From Clostridiales bacterium (lineage in GTDB: Bacteria > Bacillota > Clostridia > Christensenellales > Aristaeellaceae), in the NCBI GenBank assembly GCA_012728815.1, contig JAAYEI010000069.1, positions 1-36,077 on the forward strand: a stretch of 36,077 nt of DNA, written 5' to 3'. Of this stretch, positions 33,794-36,077 are shown in pieces (within the stretch, counting starts at the first letter, position 1; each line of letters opens with the position of its first letter). The position numbers and the translations under genes are program-made. The notes under the pieces are model-generated. The model was not told the DNA's origin and searched no databases. It saw only the letters and a program-made list of their open reading frames with translations.

Positions 33794-33956
33794 GCCACCC
33801 TGCTTGCACCGAAGTGCCACTCAAGCTCCTTAACGCGGAAAACGCCTGTTCTCACAGGGGACTCCGGGGTGTCACGCGGCGGGCTGTGTTGGGTGGCTTG
33901 CAGCCTGGGCCCCCCTCTCTGCGAACGCGCCGGCCGCACCTTCCCTTCAGCGTCCT
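33749..33956 (-). promoter_or_regulatory. T-box riboswitch leader of hisS-aspS
   Basis: The T-box AGGGTGGCAACGCG spans 33801-33788 (one mismatch to AGGGTGGNACCGCG). Stem I can be built: GGAC (33955-33952) with GTCC (33862-33859), a GA-rich kink, then GCGGCCGGC (33937-33929) with GCCCGCCGC (33884-33876) with one C-C mismatch. The specifier-loop strand between them reads GTGACACCCCGGA and contains GAC (Asp) and CAC (His) overlapping in GACAC (33873-33869). The acceptor-pairing bulge is UGGC, which pairs with a tRNA ending GCCA. Two CGCGTT copies, one upstream (33837-33832) and one downstream (33759-33754), compete for the same AACGCG of the T-box. That is the antiterminator/terminator switch. 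Which tRNA is sensed is discussed in the findings. Confidence 0.9.
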
Positions 33957-33962
33957 GTCAGC

Positions 33963-33991
33963 ATTATAGGAACGGCCGGCGGCCTTGTCAA
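33963..33991 (-). promoter_or_regulatory. Consensus promoter of hisS-aspS
   Basis: On the minus strand TTGACA (33991-33986) and TATAAT (33968-33963) are exact consensus hexamers 17 bases apart. The start falls near 33956, directly at the base of stem I. Strong initiation with control at the leader terminator is the usual T-box arrangement. Confidence 0.93.
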
Positions 33992-34002
33992 TCACGGGCA
34001 TG

Positions 34003-34035
34003 AAAAGGCCCGGAGGGGGCGCTCCCCCTCCGGGC
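34003..34035 (-). terminator. Intrinsic terminator after metQ
   Basis: A perfect 12-base stem, GCCCGGAGGGGG (34008-34019) with CCCCCTCCGGGC (34024-34035), has a four-base loop and leftward is followed by CTTTTC. It ends the metN-metI-metQ transcript just before the hisS promoter. Confidence 0.92.
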
Positions 34036-34053
34036 TTCGTGTCAGCGGGCGGA

Positions 34054-34884
34054 TTACTCGGCCACTTCAAAGGTGGGGATGACGCCACCAGCGAAATCCG
34101 GGTTGTTCAGGATGTAGTCGCGCACCTTGGCAGTGTACAGAACGCTGCGCAGGGCCTCAACAAAGTCAGCCTCGGCATCCTCCGCACGCACCACCACATA
34201 GTTGGTATAGGTCTTGCCGGCCTCGCCGTCCGTGGGTTCCAGGAAAAGGGCGTCCCTGGCGGGGCTGAGCCCCGCGCCGATGGCGAAGTTGCCATTGATG
34301 ACGGCAAAGGCCACGTCACCCAGGGAGGCGGGAATCAGCTCGGCGTTGAGCTCCACAATCTGCAGGTTCTTGGGGTTGTCCACGATGTCCAGGGCCGTGA
34401 GCTGGCTGTCTTGGGTGACATCCTCCGGCAGGGTGATCAGGCCGGCATCCTGCAGCAAAAGCAGGGCACGGGTTTCGTTGGAGGGGTCGTTGGTAACGGC
34501 GATGCTGTCACCGTCCTCCAGCGCGTCCAGGCTGTCCTTCTGCCCGGCGTACAGGCCATAGGGCTCGTAATGGACCGGGATGGCGGCCACCAGCTGCTCC
34601 GCCTCGGGCACGCTGCCGTTGTAGGCGTTGAGGTAGGGCAGGTGCTGGAAGTAGTTGGCATCCAGCTCGCCCGCGGCGGTGGCGGGGTTGGGCAGGGGGT
34701 ACTCGGTGAAGGTGAGGATTTCCAGGTCAAAACCCAGGGCCTTCAGGTCGTCAACGACCTGCTCCAGCACCAGCACGTGCGGGCTGGGGGTGGCGCCAAT
34801 GACAACCTTGCGGTTTTCGGCGAGGGCGGTCAGGGAGGTGAGCAGCAAGGCGGCGACCAGAACCAGGATGAACAGTTTTTTCAT
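34054..34884 (-). CDS. metQ: MetQ/NlpA-family substrate-binding protein, no lipobox
   Basis: This is the external receptor of a methionine-type ABC importer. It has 276 residues. A signal peptide (MKKLFILVLVAALLLTSLTA) ends ALAEN, a signal peptidase I type site near residue 22. There is no cysteine in the first 40 residues, so the usual lipid anchor is missing. The mature part has KVVIGATPSPHVLVLEQV, LDANYFQHLPYL and AVTNDPSNETRALLLLQDAG, all typical of the NlpA family. The ligand (methionine) is inferred from the family and from the MetN and MetI partners. The ATG at 34884 follows AAAGGAG. It is the last gene of the operon. Confidence 0.93.
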   Translation of the reverse strand: MKKLFILVLVAALLLTSLTALAENRKVVIGATPSPHVLVLEQVVDDLKALGFDLEILTFTEYPLPNPATAAGELDANYFQHLPYLNAYNGSVPEAEQLVAAIPVHYEPYGLYAGQKDSLDALEDGDSIAVTNDPSNETRALLLLQDAGLITLPEDVTQDSQLTALDIVDNPKNLQIVELNAELIPASLGDVAFAVINGNFAIGAGLSPARDALFLEPTDGEAGKTYTNYVVVRAEDAEADFVEALRSVLYTAKVRDYILNNPDFAGGVIPTFEVAE

Positions 34885-34909
34885 GGGGTGCTCCTTTCAA
34901 TTTGCGCGA

Positions 34910-35572
34910 TCAGCGCTTACGATGGTCGATTTTCTTGGTGAGCCTGTTGCCGGCGATGGTGATAACCTGGACCAGGATGACCAGGGCGATGGCCGCGGCA
35001 TACATCACATCCATCTTGCGCAGGTTAAGCCCCTTGGTGATGGCGATGGCGCCCAGCCCGCCACCCCCGGCGGCGCTGGCCATGGCGGTGTACCCCAGGA
35101 TGGTGACCGTGACGATGGCGGCGCCGTTGAGCAGGGAGGGCAGGGCCTCCGGGATCATCACCTTGGCAATCAGCTGCCAGTCCGTGGAGCCCAGGGACTG
35201 GGCCGCCTCAATCACCCCGCGGTCCACCTCGAGGATGGACCCTTCCACCATCCTGGCAACGTAGGGAAAGGCGCTGATGATCAGCGGGAAGATGATGGCG
35301 GTGGTGCCGATGGCCCGGCCCATCACCAGCCTGGTGACCGGAAACAGCATGGCCAGCAGGATGATGAAGGGAATGGAGCGCAGGAAGTTGATCACCACCC
35401 CCAGGGCTGAATGGAAGGCGGGCTTTGGCCGGATGCCATCGCTCGCGGTGATGACCAGCAGCAGGCCCAGGGGCATCCCGATGAGGTAGGACAGTATGGT
35501 GGCGGGGATGGTCATGTACAGTGTGTCCCATGTGCCTTCCAGGATCAGCGGCCATAGTTGTGCCCAGCTCAT
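34910..35572 (-). CDS. metI: Methionine-type ABC transporter permease MetI
   Basis: MetI has 220 residues and five predicted membrane helices. The coupling loop that docks on MetN is IEAAQSLGSTDWQLIAKVMI (from about residue 121), the family EAA motif. The ATG overlaps the metN stop as ATGA; the gap to metQ is 25 bases. Confidence 0.95.
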   Translation of the reverse strand: MSWAQLWPLILEGTWDTLYMTIPATILSYLIGMPLGLLLVITASDGIRPKPAFHSALGVVINFLRSIPFIILLAMLFPVTRLVMGRAIGTTAIIFPLIISAFPYVARMVEGSILEVDRGVIEAAQSLGSTDWQLIAKVMIPEALPSLLNGAAIVTVTILGYTAMASAAGGGGLGAIAITKGLNLRKMDVMYAAAIALVILVQVITIAGNRLTKKIDHRKR

Positions 35573-36077
35573 GGTGTATTCACCTCCCTCACTGTCAGCC
35601 CCTGGCCTTCCAGGTAGGCGATGACAGCGGCGTTCTCCGCGGGGTCCCGCGGTTTTTCAATGATCATCTGCCCGTAGGTCTTGCCTTGCAGATGGTTCAT
35701 GTTGGCAGAAAGGATGTTGACAAACACACCGGTTTGCTGCGAAAGCTTGCTGATGACGGGCTTTTCGGCCGCCGCGCCGTCAAAAACGATGCGCAGGGAG
35801 GGGGTGTCCGGGTCCTCGGAGGCCTGCTGGGGCAGCACGCCAAACAGCCGCTTACCCGCCTCTGAGCGGGTGTTGCGGAACACGCTGTCCACGTCGCCCT
35901 CCTCCACCACCCGGCCCCCGTCCAGGATGGCCACCCGGTGGCAAATCTGCCGGATGACCGCCATCTCGTGGGTGATCAGCAGGATGGTGATGCCAAGGCG
36001 GCGGTTGATGTCCTGCAGCAGGTCCAGGATGGATTGGGTGGTCATCGGGTCCAGGGCGCTGGTGGCCTCATCGCACA
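35569..36077 (-). CDS. metN: Methionine-type ABC transporter ATPase MetN, C-terminal part (cut by window edge)
   Basis: The visible 168 residues begin within the Walker B region CDEATSALDPMTTQSILDLL and continue with the H-loop LLITHEMAVIRQICHRVAIL and DGGRVVEEGDV. The C-terminal NIL domain (about the last 90 residues, LRIVFDGAAAEKPVISKLSQ onward) is the site where methionine inhibits transport in MetN homologues. The Walker A and signature motifs lie beyond the right edge, as does any S-box leader. Confidence 0.95.
   Translation of the reverse strand, partial: CDEATSALDPMTTQSILDLLQDINRRLGITILLITHEMAVIRQICHRVAILDGGRVVEEGDVDSVFRNTRSEAGKRLFGVLPQQASEDPDTPSLRIVFDGAAAEKPVISKLSQQTGVFVNILSANMNHLQGKTYGQMIIEKPRDPAENAAVIAYLEGQGLTVREVNTP

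Overview
This is a housekeeping chromosome segment from a Gram-positive bacterium, most likely a high-GC member of the class Clostridia. The evidence is the gene order: dgt-dnaG-rpoD-trmK-nif3, ylxM-ffh-rpsP-khpA-rimM-trmD, folD-xseA-xseB-ispA, asp23-amaP-DUF2273-nusB, tilS-hpt-ftsH and nadK-argR-recN. A hisS-aspS operon under a T-box riboswitch and a CtsR-type heat-shock operator point the same way. I see no prophage, insertion sequence, CRISPR array, tRNA gene or defence island, and no wholly new multi-gene system. The points of interest are regulatory sites and unusual family members. Almost everything is transcribed leftward (minus strand); only hsp20 and a rhomboid-like gene face right.

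Left third (about 1-11,500, lower GC). The 5' part of a methyltransferase-like gene leaves the window at the left edge. Next come nadK-argR-recN (NADP supply, arginine repressor, DNA repair) behind a promoter overlaid by repeated dyads. A VanW/YoaR-like cell-envelope protein is the last gene of tilS-hpt-ftsH-PHP-vanW. tilS appears to have a promoter that places its start codon at +1. Facing away from it is hsp20, with a near-consensus promoter and a perfect CtsR box, followed by a rhomboid-fold protein lacking the catalytic motif. A hairpin that can terminate both strands separates that gene from rnpB.

Middle (about 11,577-25,000, clearly higher GC). The order is rnpB (type A RNase P RNA), a C4 zinc-ribbon coiled-coil protein, nif3, trmK, rpoD, dnaG and dgt. 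Then comes the SRP/S16/tRNA-maturation operon driven by an exact TTGACA/TATAAT promoter. A thiolation pair (cysteine desulfurase plus ThiI) ends the long folD operon.

Right third (about 25,000-36,077). It holds folD-xseA-xseB-ispA-divergent PAP2, the Asp23 envelope-stress cluster with nusB, and hisS-aspS with a complete T-box leader. A methionine-type ABC importer (metN-metI-metQ) has its metN cut by the right edge. The hisS-aspS leader carries the overlapping codons GAC and CAC in its specifier loop and a UGGC acceptor-pairing bulge that suits tRNA-Asp rather than tRNA-His; this is the most interesting item in the window. Many genes overlap by 4-38 bases, which implies translational coupling, and at least six use TTG starts.
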